Source of the DNA: Gibbula magus
Taxonomy: Eukaryota > Mollusca > Gastropoda > Trochida > Trochidae
Length of the DNA: 64,000 nt
Reading direction: 5' to 3'
Assembly (NCBI GenBank): GCA_936450465.1
Contig: OW388296.1
Location: 36,980,023 to 37,044,022, forward strand
Shown one piece after another: positions 23,499-34,224 of the stretch. The position numbers were made by a program, and so were the translations under genes. Within the stretch, counting starts at the first letter, position 1. Each line of letters begins with the position of its first letter. The notes below the pieces were generated by a model. The model saw nothing but the letters and a program-made list of their open reading frames with translations, searched no databases and was not told the DNA's origin.

Positions 23499-24473
23499 CT
23501 AAGGGATAAAGGTGTTCCTCACACTGTTACAGTGAAATCGAACCCGCTTAGAGGTCCAACTGTTCCCCCACACTATGATCGCTGCGACGATAGGACACAA
23601 TTCTAAGAAAGCCATGGACAAGTCTTTGGACAAGGTATTGGTGGTCACTTGTACTGGCCAAGTATCAGCGAACCAGGCACCGTCTAAGTAAGCACCGAAG
23701 CCTATTGTAGAAGCTGCATCAGTAAATAGGTTGATGTCCGGTGAGTGAGTCACAAAGTTGTCGTGGAACAGGGATACACCATTCCATTGCCTGATGAATC
23801 GCTCCCACATAGCTAATTCATCTCTGCATTACTTGGAGATGGTGACATGGTGATGCAATTTGGACACAGTCTTGGACAAGGATATCAGGTAAGACACAAA
23901 TGAACGTCCGGGGATGATGACGCGACAGGCATAATTAAGGTGTCCAAGTCGGGACTGCAGTTCTCTCTTTGTAACAGTCTTGCGAAGTTTGAACGAATCC
24001 AGGATGTCTGCTTGTCTACTGACTTTGTTGAGAGGGAGGCTAGCTGTCATGGTCGTGGAATTCAGTGTTATTCCCAGGTATTCCACTTCGGTCACTGGGC
24101 TGGTTGTCTTGTGGGGGGCCAGTGGAATGGCGAGGGCACCAAAAACTTGTAACATTGTCTCCATAGTTCTGTTGGCATTGTAGTGTGGAGGGTCAATGGT
24201 CAGGAAATCATCTAGTAGGTGGAGGATAAAGCAGATGTTGTAATTGTGGGTGAGGATCCAGCAGACGGCTTCGGATATTGTATCGAAGATCACGGGACTC
24301 GATCGACAGCCGAAGGCAAGACGAGTGTAGAAATAATATAGCCCGTTCCATTTAAATCCAAAGTAGGGCCATGAAGTAGGATGAAGGGGAACTTGTTTAA
24401 AGGCGTCAGGTATGTCTGCTTTACACATCTTCGAGCCTGGTCCCAAGGATACTATTTTGGATATAGCCTGATC
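23499..24473 (-). pseudogene. Ngaro/DIRS-type reverse transcriptase and RNase H
   Basis: A tyrosine-recombinase-class retroelement pol fragment. RT: VDQAISKIV, KMCKADIPDAFKQVPLHP (motif A), YFGFKWNGLYYFYTRLAFG, then FGCRSSPVIFD (motif B), FILHLLDDFLTIDPP (catalytic LDDF box, typical of this class) and VEYLGITLNS. The tether ends TKRELQSRLGHLNYACRVI and PGRSF. After one in-frame TAA (near 23814) RNase H follows: INLFTDAASTIGFGAYL (Asp), FLELCPIVAAI (Glu) and RVRFHC (usually followed by DN). The frame ends right there, so the last RNase H residues and the recombinase are missing. The 5' end is cut by the Tc1 element at 24476. It differs from the DIRS1-like pieces elsewhere in the window. Confidence 0.8.
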
Positions 24474-24475
24474 TA

Positions 24476-26029
24476 CACTCAATTGCAAAAGAAACTATAG
24501 GTCATCCTAAAATTTGATTATATAATAAACATTGACAGATATTTGGGTGTAGTCTTTTGCTTTTTGCCAATGAGTTAAATGAGTATAAATATTGATACAA
24601 ACATTACCATTATTTTAAGAAGTTCGAAAATGATCATGTCTCAAATACGTTGGGGTCAGAAATAACATGTTTTAAGTATACCTGAACAAACAACAATGAT
24701 ATTTCGAGGATTTAACACTTTATTTTCGTGACAATATGAATGTAAGTATCGAGTATGACCGCCTGCTGCATCAATGCAAGCCACCACACGTCTCCTCATT
24801 GACGTCGTCAAACGTCTGATGACGTTATCAGGGATTCAACGCCATTCCTCTGTCAGAGCTTGTTCAAGCTGGTGAACATTCTGTGGTTGTGGATGGCGGC
24901 TTCGTACATGTCTTCCTAACTCCTCCCATAAATGTTCAATTGGGTTCATGTCCGGCGAGTATGCAGGCCATGGAAGAACATGGACATTACGTTGATTGAG
25001 GAAGTCTTGAGTGGCCCTTGCTGTGTGGGCTGGTGCATTGTCATGCTGAAACATTGTTTCCGGCCGATTGTTCATGTATGGCAAAGCGACTGGTTCTAGC
25101 ACTTGGCGCCTGTATTCATCTGCTTTCAGATTTCCCCGTACTATGACCAAGTCTGTTTTTTGAACACCACAGATTCCTCTCCACACCATAACACTACCTC
25201 CGCCATAAGCGTGAACCTCACGAATGCAAGCTTGTGCCAATCGCTCACCGTGCCGTCTAAATACTCTTTCTCTGCCATCATTTCTAAACAAACAAAACCG
25301 GCTTTCATCACTGAAAAGTACTCTTTGCCAATTTCGGGCTTGCCAGCGTAGAACACGTCTCGCCCAACACAACCGGTTATGTCTATGACGTTGGGTCAAC
25401 CCCACGCCACGGAAGGGACGCCGAGCTCTGATTCCCACTGCTCTTAGTCTTCTGAGGACCGTCCATACGCTGATGCGATGTGCCAACGCTGTTGCAGCCG
25501 TTGACATTGCCGACAAGAATCTGTTTCTCAGGTGCAGGTTGCGGATGTAGCGATCCTCATGTGCGTTGGTAACACGTGGTCGTCCGCTTCGAGGCCTGTC
25601 TTGGGTGCGCCCTGTTGCTCTGTACCTCTGTAACAATCTTGAGATCGTCAGGGGAATGCACCCGAACGTTCTAGCAATATGGGCTTGTGAAGCACCCATA
25701 CTGTCCATACCTATTGCTCTCTCTCTCTCTGATCTCGACTCAAACGGGGCATCATAACTTTGAAGTGTTTTTGTTCAGTGGCATAGAAACGTGTCAAAAC
25801 GTCCGCTTTATACTAAAGGTCTGCACGTGCATTTTCGCATAGCACGAGAAAACGTGCTTCAGCTTTTTTGGACTTGGTAGCATTATCTTGACGTTGTTTG
25901 CGTTCCGGCTACTTGTTTTTAATTCTCTATACTTGGGCACATGTCACCAGTATATATAATATTATTTGCGCATTAAGGTTATTTTAGAAATTGGAAAATA
26001 AGACATGTACTTTATTTTGCAATTGAGCG
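24476..26029 (-). mobile_element. Tc1-like DNA transposon (1554 bp)
   Basis: The left terminal repeat begins CACTCAATTGCAAAAGAAA at 24476 and the right end, read inwards, begins CGCTCAATTGCAAAATAAA at 26029. TA lies immediately outside both ends (24474-24475 and 26030-26031), as expected for Tc1/mariner integration. The element holds a single minus-strand transposase gene with lesions. The two flanks are parts of two different tyrosine-recombinase retroelements, see findings. Confidence 0.88.
24740..25755 (-). pseudogene. Tc1 family transposase (DD34E), inactivated
   Basis: The transposase would bind the terminal repeats and move the element by cut and paste into TA sites. Visible parts are an N-terminal helix-turn-helix (SQAHIARTFGCIPLTISRLL), a GRPRV hinge (SGRPRV) and a second helix set. 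The DDE triad is Asp in LFSDESRF, Asp in FQHDNAPAH and Glu in SPDMNPIEHLW, with 34 residues between the last two. The start is likely the ATG at 25755 (MMPRLSRDQ). An expanded GA run at about 25717-25737 then shifts the frame before GMDSMGAS. A TGA at 24833-24835 replaces the codon expected after EEWR, and IPDNVIRRL and AAGGHTRY follow in frame. Two lesions make it non-autonomous. Confidence 0.88.
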
Positions 26030-26031
26030 TA

Positions 26032-26763
26032 TCTCTCATCGTGACACATCCGAGGCTTAGACGACTCAACGACGATAGGCATTATTACCTTGGGAAAAGT
26101 CTGACATTCCCCTACCCTACCCCAGACCCTTATAGACCCATCTTTTATTCTCTCTGACAGCTCTGAAACTATAAATTTTACCAAAAGGCTGACAACCTCT
26201 GCTATTTTACCGTCCTTTCGGTATGTCACAGTTGTAGGACCTACCCTGGAAATTTCCATTGAAATGTCGAAAGAAGCTTACTGCGTCAACCTTTCCCTGT
26301 ATCCAAGATAAAACCTGACCATTCTTATCATCAGATATATATTCTCCCATTCCTGTACATGCTTATGTACTTCACCAGCTACAAAATTATCAGGATCCCT
26401 AACCTGCAAAGACTTAACATCTCCTATCTTCTTCAAATCAACACTATCTCTGGCTGGGGAAAAGGTATCACCCCCAAGTGTCAACCATACTGGGTGCTTT
26501 TATAACAGCATTCATAGCGTCTGTAGGATCAAACTTCACCTCTCTCTCCCACCCTGTAACCTCAATCCGTTCGTCTACTTCCTCAGGTGAAAAGCACACC
26601 TGTGGAAAATTACCATAAATTACCACAAATGAGGGAATTCAAATATCCAAAGCACCCAAAATTGACAACATGGGGGACAAACCTTTTCCCCAGCCCACGT
26701 TAATCAAAAGATCCACTGAGACTGAGATGTCCCGGGCCGGAAGGCTAATAGTCCGGCAGAATG
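26032..26763 (-). pseudogene. DIRS1-like reverse transcriptase, N-terminal part
   Basis: The minus-strand frames read DPDNFVAGEVHKHVQEW, VSLLVKFIVSELSERIKDG, GSIRVWGRVGEC, VIMPIVVESSKPRMCHDERY. This is the RT start of DIRS1-like elements (NF..G....W..I, then eL..rI..GsI, then KPRmCHDeRYLN). A TAA near 26268 interrupts the frame. Further upstream, around 26640-26760, the pieces VGWGKGLSPML and FSPEEVDERI are readable in shifted frames. The RT stops exactly at the Tc1 right end, and the catalytic palm does not follow on the other side. Gag of the same kind is at 31819-32531, beyond the 5-kb inverted-repeat element, so it probably was contiguous with this segment. Confidence 0.72.
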
Positions 26764-26780
26764 GTGCACTTTGGTAGTAC

Positions 26781-27557
26781 CAGACTATTTGCTTAGTTGA
26801 GGTTGCATGTTTCCAGTTTTATATTGGTGTATTCCTAAGTGTCATCCTTATAGTCAGGCAGAATGGTGAAATGATTGTGCACTTTGGGTGAAAAGTACCA
26901 AACTTGGCACAAAGATAGCTTATGGTATTGTGATTAAATTTGGTCTGAGGGCCAAGTCAATTTCGATCCAAGATGGCCGGCAAATCCAAAATGGCCGCCA
27001 CTGTTAAAACGTATCTGCTTTTACATGTTTCTGCATATTTAAATGATCCATTCATGCTATTTTATTGTTATTCATGCTAGCTTGAAACCCACGAAATACA
27101 AGGATTGATACTGTATTGATTAATCCATTGTTGACGATGGTACAAATGATATATAGAAGAAAACAATCAAAATGGCAGCCAATTTTGTGATCTAAGGTGA
27201 TATATGATTTTGTTCGTTTCTACATCAAATTAGATTGTCAATCTTGCTTGTTTAGACTAGAAATACCATGACTAACACTTTATTGGTAATCCCATTGTTG
27301 ACAGTAGCAAACATAATCCAAAATTGGGGCCAATTTGTCACTGAAGGGCATCCTTTGATAACCTAGAATTTAATTGTTTTCCTTAATCTTATTACGAATC
27401 ATTTAGGTTGGTATTCTTAGCTTATGGTCTTCAAATAGATCTGGTCCAAGGGTTTAAATGAAATTACTTCCAAGATGGCGGCCAAAATCACGTCAACCTT
27501 ATCTCTTTTGGCATATTTATGCATATTTAAATGATTCAATAACGCATTGTATTGTTA
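26781..27557 (+). repeat. Left long terminal inverted repeat
   Basis: Pairs with 31017-31787. Just outside it, 26751-26780 is a partial, shortened copy of internal arm sequence at 26857-26910 ('gcagaatggtg', 'tgcactttgg', 'agtacca'), so the true outer boundary may have been rearranged. Confidence 0.75.
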
Positions 27558-29190
27558 GGAAGGAAGGAAGGTTTTATTGTCTATTTATAGATTTCTCAAA
27601 GGCCTTTGATACTGTTAACCATAAGGTTCTTTTGTCAAGTCTAAAAAAGGTTGGTGTATATGGCAAATTTTATAACATTCTTTCATCAATGTATGGTAGA
27701 TTATCTGCTTGTGTCAGAACATCTCATGGTCTTTCAAGTTATTTTGATTGTAGTATTGGTACTAGGCAAGGTTGCATCCTTAGTCCTCAATTGTTTATTA
27801 TTTTTATTAATCAGCTTATGGAAGTATGGAGCAAATTGGAGGCCAGGGTATTTTCATTTCTCATGATGTAAATAATTTGTTTGCTCTTATGTTTGCGGAT
27901 GACGTTTCCTCAGTCGCAGATACTGCTCTCCAGTTACAGAAGAAGATTCATAGTCTTGAACATTTTTGTCAACTTACTGGTATGAAGGTCAACATTGATA
28001 AGACTAAAATTATAGTTTTCAGGAATAGTGGTCCCCTTAGAAAGTATGAAAAATGGTTTCTCTATGGTCAAAGGTTGGAAGTTGTTTCACACTACAGGTA
28101 TTTAGGTCTTGTATTCACCCCTAGGCTAGTTTGGACCAAATCTCAGATTACTTTGGCTTCTCAAGCTAATAAAGCCCTTATGGCTATCTATAGGTACCAA
28201 AAAAGAGTAGGTTATCTGTCATGTGTGGATCTTTTTAGAATATTTGATGCTATGGTTAAACCTATTTTATGCTATGGGTCAGAAATTTGGGGTGTCACTT
28301 ACAGTAAAATCATTGAACAGATCCAGATTAAAACATGCAAATCCTTTTTGAAAGTAGGGAAAAATACTTGTAATAATATGGTTCTTGGTGAATGTGGCAG
28401 GTTACCTCTTCAACTTACTTGTATGACAAGGGCAATTAAATTTTGGTGTAGACTTTTAACTCTTCCAAGTTCAAGGCTATCTCATCAGTTTTATTTAATG
28501 TTAAAGTCTCTGGATGAATCTGGTCGCATTACATGTGCATCTCATATCAGGAATATTTTATTTAAATTTGGCTTTGGTTTTATTTGGATTTCTCAGGATA
28601 TTGGAGATGTTAAGGGTTTTATTTCTGTCTTTAAGCAAAGACTTTCTGATAATCTTTCACAAGATTGGTATTCATCTCTTCATAATACAGCTTCATGCTC
28701 TAATTATATACTTTTTAAGTCCCTCCTGAATGTTGAAACATATCTCAATTTAGATATCCCCCCTTATTTAAAAAATTGTTTGATATATTTTAGATGTGGT
28801 AGATTTAAACTTAGTTCAGAGACTGGTAGATATAGCAATGTCCCCTATGAAGTAAGAGTATGTACTTTTTGTAAAAAATTTAATCTTAATCAAATTGAAG
28901 ATGAAGTACATGTCCTACTTTATTGTGAGGCCTACCTAGATATAAGGAATATATTTCTCGATAAATATTTGAAACCCCCATTATCACAATACAGTTTTAT
29001 TAATCTTATGTCTTCAACAAATATAAATGTTATAAATAATATATGCCTATTTTTATATCATGCAAGAAAAATAAAAAATTCGGATGTTTTTTTGTAAAGC
29101 TCATGCAATATATTTTTGATATATGTCTGTATTTTGGGCCAATGGCCTTTTACTGAATAAAATGTCTGTCTGTCTGTCTGTATTGTTATT
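27558..29190 (+). mobile_element. 5'-truncated LINE with (TCTG)n tail
   Basis: It starts at about 27558 after a GGAA run at the inner edge of the left arm and ends in (TGTC)n at 29160-29185. The 3' UTR carries GGGCC AAT GGCC and TGAATAAAATG just before the tail. The same layout, more diverged, ends the LINE at 33297-33757, so the two belong to related families. Truncation within RT motif A region shows incomplete reverse transcription. Confidence 0.8.
27566..29097 (+). pseudogene. LINE reverse transcriptase and C-terminal domain
   Basis: The coding relic of the truncated LINE. Motif A is LFIDFSKAFDTVNH; motif B is GTRQGCILSPQLF; motif C is ALMFADDVSS with the catalytic Asp pair; then TKIIVFRNSG and YRYLGLVFTPRLVW (D/E). 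The thumb and C-terminal region include SEIWGVTYSK, LGECGRLPLQ and IKFWCRLL. The end domain is VRVCTFCKKFNLNQIEDEVH then LLYCEAY (CxxC...H...C). A one-base frameshift lies near 27838 between motifs B and C. After it 420 codons are open to the TAA at 29095, so the element is fairly young. The endonuclease and RT fingers are missing. Confidence 0.85.
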
Positions 29191-31016
29191 CTGAAGATAA
29201 TTGTCTGTCCTATATTTTGCAAATAATGATTGACTTTTTGCAAGGGAATTTCTTCTTACTATTTATCAAAGTTGGTATTTATAGTGTCCAAAAACCTTTC
29301 ATAACATAGAACACAATCAATTAAAGCTATTCAATGAAAGAAACTGCAAAATACCCATTTCATAGACAGTCATAGACATGATGTTCGCCAAATCTTTTCC
29401 ACCGACATTATGGTGAGTCATGACACCTATTTGGACTTCCCAGCCAAGCTATAGAACTAGTTCTATCAGACATAACATAATGCACTAGGTTTGGGTCGAA
29501 TACTGTAAACAGTGGTTCTAACAACAGACGAACAATACATGTATATTTAAAAACAACATTAACTGATTGCACTGTATAAGACTATAAGTGGTCTAGTTTG
29601 TTCCATTTCTTTCATTCGACTGTTACCTCTGTTACCTCTCTGGAAACACTGAACAAATGCATCATCTCAGGTTTCTCAGTTTCCAGCGTGTCTAGAACAT
29701 TGTTACTGGTGTCACGACTCTCACTCCAAGATACTATCACTTCACTCCTATTCAGACCTCCATTCACTGTCAGTGAAATACGGGATACACACTCTTTATC
29801 TACAATCAATTCAGGATAAACACATATATAAGCTATCTCTCAGAAACCCCTTCGCCTACTAGATCTCTTAAGCAAGTATCTGATGTAATGAGTTACCTCT
29901 CTATAAGCATCGCCAGTGCTCCCACATGAACTTAATTGTCTGTCTTACATGAGGGCAAACAGATATTGCTTGCATTCATTCATTCATGGTACCTTTTTTT
30001 AAAAAAGACAGTATCCCAAGAGTTGAAAAAAGCTTCTACAACGTCAGGGAAAATTTTGTCTGCTTCAATGTTGTTATGTCATTTGTCGCAAAATAAGGTT
30101 AGATCACAACCGATATAGATATGAATCGTTTGAGACAATCTTTTACGTTCCAAGGATCTTGGTAGCAGTATTTGCTGGTATGAATCTGTGATTGTTTCAA
30201 TAGCAAATGCTAGTCAGAGAGCAACGAGGATTGTTTGACTGAACAAGGGTACAGCCTAAAGAACACAGAGAGCAGCATGATGCTCTGGTTTCATTGAGTA
30301 ATGACATTGGTTGCATGCAGCAGTAGCCTGCTATCAAATTATTCTAGGAGATATCTTTATCAACAATTTAAACGTACCTTAACTAGAGCTAACATATGTT
30401 TATCATTGTACCCCAGCAATTGCTACATTTTGATCAGTACGGAAGGCAAACCCGTGGTATCTTGATGATTGCATGCCAATAAGTTCCCGTGAGAGCGTTG
30501 ATGTTAAACATTATTAACTTATAAATCAAGTTCAGATATAGTTTTTCAACACACAAGGAGATCAGTATATCAGGCAGGACAGACGTATTGAAATGTGGTT
30601 GTAGTAATTTAAACAGAGGATGTCATTGTGGATGCTTGTTTCAAACTTTCATCGTGCTTCAAAGTGTTGTCTCTTGAAATATGAGCTCAATGATGACTTA
30701 ATCTGATATGAAATCTATACTGAAAACAGAATGAAAACCTAAAAGAATGACAATAAGATGAAAGAATAATATAACCTGGAGAATCGAAGGATACACTTAA
30801 GGTGAATGTGCCATCTTAGCACTGTCCAGTTCACATTGCGTACTTTCAAATAGTATGTAGTAGTATAGTACTGTGTATTATGTATGTATTTAAAAACAAT
30901 TGAACTAAACGATATAGTGTCGGTTCACAATAAAGTTATATAAGTTTCCTAGTCAATCACCTGCAAAACTATGAACATACTATTATCTTCAAAACAAGCA
31001 AGAATACTAATAAAAT
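29191..31016. other. Interior of the inverted-repeat element, unassigned
   Basis: About 1.8 kb of AT-rich sequence with no recognisable transposase, RT or RNA gene. The only coding-like item is the splice-bounded frame at 29635-29800 on the minus strand. Confidence 0.5.
29635..29800 (-). CDS. Possible exon of unknown gene
   Basis: An open minus-strand stretch between a TTGTAG acceptor-like end and a GAG/GTAACAG donor-like site. It encodes about 55 residues of balanced composition, including ECVSRISLTVNGGLNRSEV and VSWSESRD, then an acidic ETEKPEMM part. The family is not recognised. It lies inside the long-inverted-repeat element, so it may be a remnant of that element's own gene or a captured exon. 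There is no support beyond codon openness and the flanking splice words. Confidence 0.22.
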
Positions 31017-31787
31017 TGGGTTATTGAATCATTTAAATATGTGTAAACATGCCCAAAGAGATACATGTTGACAGTGGCGGCCATTTTGAATCTGGCCGCC
31101 ATCTTGGAAGGAAATTAATTGGACTATATTTATTTGAAGACCATAAGTTTAGAATACCAACCTAAATGATTCGTAATAAGATTAAGGAAAACAATTAAAT
31201 TCTAGGTTATCGAAGGATGCCCTTCAGTGACAAATTGGCCGCCATTTTGGATTATGTTTGCTACTGTCAACAACGGGATAACCAATAAATTGTTAGTCAT
31301 GGTATTTCTAGTCTAAACAAGCAAGATTGACAATCTAATTTGATGATATAAACACGTAGAAACGCACAAAAAGAAACATCATCTTAGATCACAAAATTGG
31401 CTGCCATTTTGATTGTTTTCTTCTATTTGTCATTTGTACCATCGTCAACAATGGATTAATCAATACAGTATCAATGCTTGTATTTCTGGGTTTCTAAGCT
31501 AGCATGAATAACAATAAAATAGCATGAATGGATCATTTAGATATGCAGAAACATGAACAAGCAGATACGTTTTAACAGTGGCGGCCATTTTGGATTTTGG
31601 ATCGAAATTGACTTGGCCCTCAGACCAAATTTAATCACAATACCACAAGCTATCGTTGTGCCAAGTTTGGTACTTTTCACCCAAAGTGCACAATCATTTC
31701 ACCATTCTGCCTGACTATAAGGATGACACTTAGGAATACACCAATATAAAACTGGAAACATGCAACCTCAACTAAGCAAATAGTCTG
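31017..31787 (-). repeat. Right long terminal inverted repeat
   Basis: Reverse complement of 26781-27557. The alignable region may extend inward to about 30965, where it resembles internal arm sequence near 27070-27110. The outer end CAAATAGTCTG at 31777-31787 mirrors CAGACTATTTG at 26781. Confidence 0.78.
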
Positions 31788-31818
31788 AAAACCTTATAGC
31801 TAACAATGCATTTGAAAC

Positions 31819-32531
31819 CTATAAAATATTTTTCTTGGCTGACTTCATGGCATCACAGTCCTTCACCTGATGCGACAAACTGTCGCAGAAATGACAAGTC
31901 CCCCGTCTGGGAATCCCTCGAGCACTCTGACCCTGGGAGCCCCCAAAATAACCCTGGGATCCCCCCAAATTGGACCGGAACCACCGCCCACCACCAAAAT
32001 AGAGGTTGGGGTGCAAGAAAGGATAACCCACCCCCCTGGAAAATAATGAGGTGAGGGCGGAGGCCCATAAGCATTGTGAAGTGGGGACACCATATCTGTT
32101 TTACCCTTGTCAGAATCCCGTTTAAACTCTGTATCAATAGGCCTTGTGTCTACCCGTCTCAGTTTAATGCACTTTGCCAGTGCTCTAGAAACTGCATCAG
32201 AGGCTGTCCCTCCCAACACCTGTAACACTAAGCTAGCGATGTCTACCTTCCCCTGGCATAACTCCGAAAAAGTTGGAGCCTTCCCATGCCCAGTCCTCCC
32301 ACCATCCCAGCCAGTTCATCAAAATTAACGCCTCACTCGGCGCATCCTGCAGGGCAAGCGCCCTCACCTTATCCCTCAAGGAACAAACCTCGTCCCGTGC
32401 CTCCTCCTCCAGCCTTGACACCCGGTGCTCCAACTCCAGCCTGGATTTCTTCTTCCCTGGCTCGTCATCAAGCGACTGCGGGTCTGGGATTTCCTGAGAT
32501 GTGCCCTGAAAAACACACAGCAACTAGATGA
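31819..32531 (-). pseudogene. DIRS1-like gag with CCHC zinc knuckle
   Basis: Reading from 32531 down, a predicted coiled-coil segment (LELEHRVSRLEEEARDEV, then LRDKVRALAL) is followed after a frameshift (about 32280) by VLGGTASDAVSRALAKCIKL and KRDSDKGKTDM. After a second frameshift (about 32040) come a Gly/Phe/Ser-rich stretch and a CCHC knuckle, CHFCDSLSHQVKDC, at the C-terminus. Coiled coil plus a terminal knuckle fits a retroelement capsid/nucleic-acid-binding protein, and strand and position fit the DIRS1-like RT at 26032-26763 once the 5-kb insert is removed. Two frameshifts make it dead. Confidence 0.6.
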
Positions 32532-32808
32532 AACAACAAATCATAATACTTAGTCAGAGTGGCCCAGTAAAAACCACCTTCAAATACAAGCTTCTGATAT
32601 TGCAATAATGTCAACCATAGGGTTCAAATCCATAGGTCAATATACGACAAATGACCCCCACTTATTATTATATTATTTTCCGAGGTAACAGGTGTCAGCT
32701 AAGGCGTACCAGGCCCATGATATGTCAAAGAGAATTTAAATGAATGAATGAAAATGGTCTTACTAACTATATAGCTGATAAATATTATCCATAATTATGA
32801 AATAATTC
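32532..32808. other. Short unassigned AT-rich stretch
   Basis: Upstream side of the DIRS1-like gag. It may be that element's leader. No motif seen. Confidence 0.4.
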
Positions 32809-33093
32809 AATTGCAATAAACCAAAAATAATTACAATGTTTACAAACAGTATGCATTAGGATAACTACTCACAAATCAGCAGTTAATAATTAAGCAGTTT
32901 GCATTTTACGGTATCACATCCCTTATCAAACACCATTTCAGATACCTCATTGGATAGGACATTTAATTATCTTCCATTTGGGTACCTTTATACGGTCTTC
33001 CAAATATTCCTTGGTACCTTTAATTGCAATAAACCAAAAATAATTACAATGTTTTACAAACAGCATGCATTAGGATAACTACTCACAAATCAG
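32809..33093 (-). repeat. Partial satellite monomer flanked by 71-bp direct repeats
   Basis: A 142-bp piece of the 187-bp satellite (32880-33021, minus orientation) is bracketed by two copies of a non-satellite 71/72-bp sequence at 32809-32879 and 33022-33093. The copies differ by one inserted T and one substitution. The flanking word does not occur in the large arrays. Confidence 0.8.
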
Positions 33094-33296
33094 TAAAGTC
33101 AAGGTAGTGTTGTATGTTTTCATTGACCCTCTGTTATGGAAAATTATCATGACAATATGTAAAAGTTGTTGCTCCATAACACAGAAATACCATCAATAAC
33201 TATCAATAACTATAATACTGTCTCATATCCTTCACTAGTATGCTCATACTCGATTGATTCATCCACCTTCCTCAGCCATTATTTTTTTTTTATTGT
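33094..33296. other. Short unassigned stretch with poly-T
   Basis: About 200 bp between the satellite piece and the LINE relic, with a T10 run at 33281-33291. No feature supported. Confidence 0.4.
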
Positions 33297-33757
33297 AAAT
33301 CAGTTTTTGGGCCTGAAAAATACATCAGTGTCCTTAATGATAAATCACTTTTAAGAAGTTTCTGTAAATATAGAATATCTCTACATGCCTTAAAAATCCA
33401 GTGTTTTAGGAAAGAAAATATTACTCTGAACGATTTAACATGTTCATACTGTTCTTCAGGTCAAACCGAAGATGAATATCATAATCTGTTAATCTGTGAA
33501 GCCTTTTCCGAATGCAGGTATAAGTTTTTTAAATGTGTTAATGTTAACCAACAAACGATGTACAATCTTCTAAATGCAAACAATACTGATGTCATTCAAA
33601 ATGTTGCCATATTTATAAAATGTTTGATGTAACTTATGAAATATCATGTAAAATCGTCTTCAAAGTCACGTGACCAAACATAATTTCAACTGTACTATGG
33701 GCCACCGAGCCTTACATGCTGAATAAACATGTCTGTCTGTCTGTCTGTCTGTCTGTC
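33297..33757 (+). pseudogene. LINE 3' end with (TCTG)n tail
   Basis: The frame is open from 33297 to a TAA at 33630-33632, 111 codons. It reads FGPEKYISVLN, a basic helix region, NDLTCSYCSSGQTEDEYHN, LLICEAFSECR and a hydrophobic tail, which is the CxxC...EDEYH...C end domain. The 'PEKY' block matches 'APEKYLTCI' in the LINE at 43092-43790. The 3' UTR contains GGGCCACCGAGCC and CTGAATAAACATG, then (GTCT)n at 33731-33757. The last bases of this coding end plus the whole 3' UTR are duplicated at 36306. Confidence 0.78.
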
Positions 33758-34224
33758 ATAACATCTCATGCAATAATTGCAAAATTACAAAACAATTGAA
33801 CCAACGTTACTGTTGAAAATGGACGCCATGAGACACATCCCTATCTACCTTCTATATATTTTGCAGTAAAATCATAATAAAGCAGCAAAGACTTTACGAT
33901 GGAAGGGTGTCATCTTTAAATATAAGCCATGGTGAAAAGAAACAAATGGCAATCAACTAGAAAGTCTAGGGCATTATAATTAGAGGATAGATTAAACATT
34001 TTGCAGTGAATTTACTAAACCGAACAAAAAAACAGACAAACCGGAAACAACCACTGGCACTCCCTCGTGCAGATCCGGAGGGTACATTCGCCCAAGCTCG
34101 GTATCTGTCTTCCGAGCGCTGTGCTAAAAACAGCACACGTGCAAGAGCTAAAATGCCTAAAAGTAAGCGGAGAGCGGCTGTAAACTCTTCCTCCATAGAA
34201 GTTATGAACTTTCTCAGTACTCAC

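Larger units (their letters stand above)
26781..31787. mobile_element. 5-kb element with long terminal inverted repeats
   Basis: The left arm (26781 to about 27557) and right arm (about 31017, perhaps 30965, to 31787) are reverse complements over roughly 770 bp with moderate divergence. Ends read CAGACTATTTGCTTAGTTGAGG. The arms contain repeated 'aaatggccgcca'/'ccaagatggcggcc' words and an internal sub-repeat (27019-27080 resembles 27506-27557). The interior holds a 5'-truncated LINE (27558-29190) and about 1.8 kb of unassigned sequence. No transposase was recognised and no clear target duplication is visible. It splits a DIRS1-like element, so it probably inserted there. It may be a fold-back type or non-autonomous DNA transposon. 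Confidence 0.7.

Noticed and set aside
31806..32531. Plus-strand Pro-rich frames over the DIRS gag region
   Set aside because: They are antisense shadows of the Gly-rich gag sequence; the CCHC knuckle on the minus strand fixes the coding strand.
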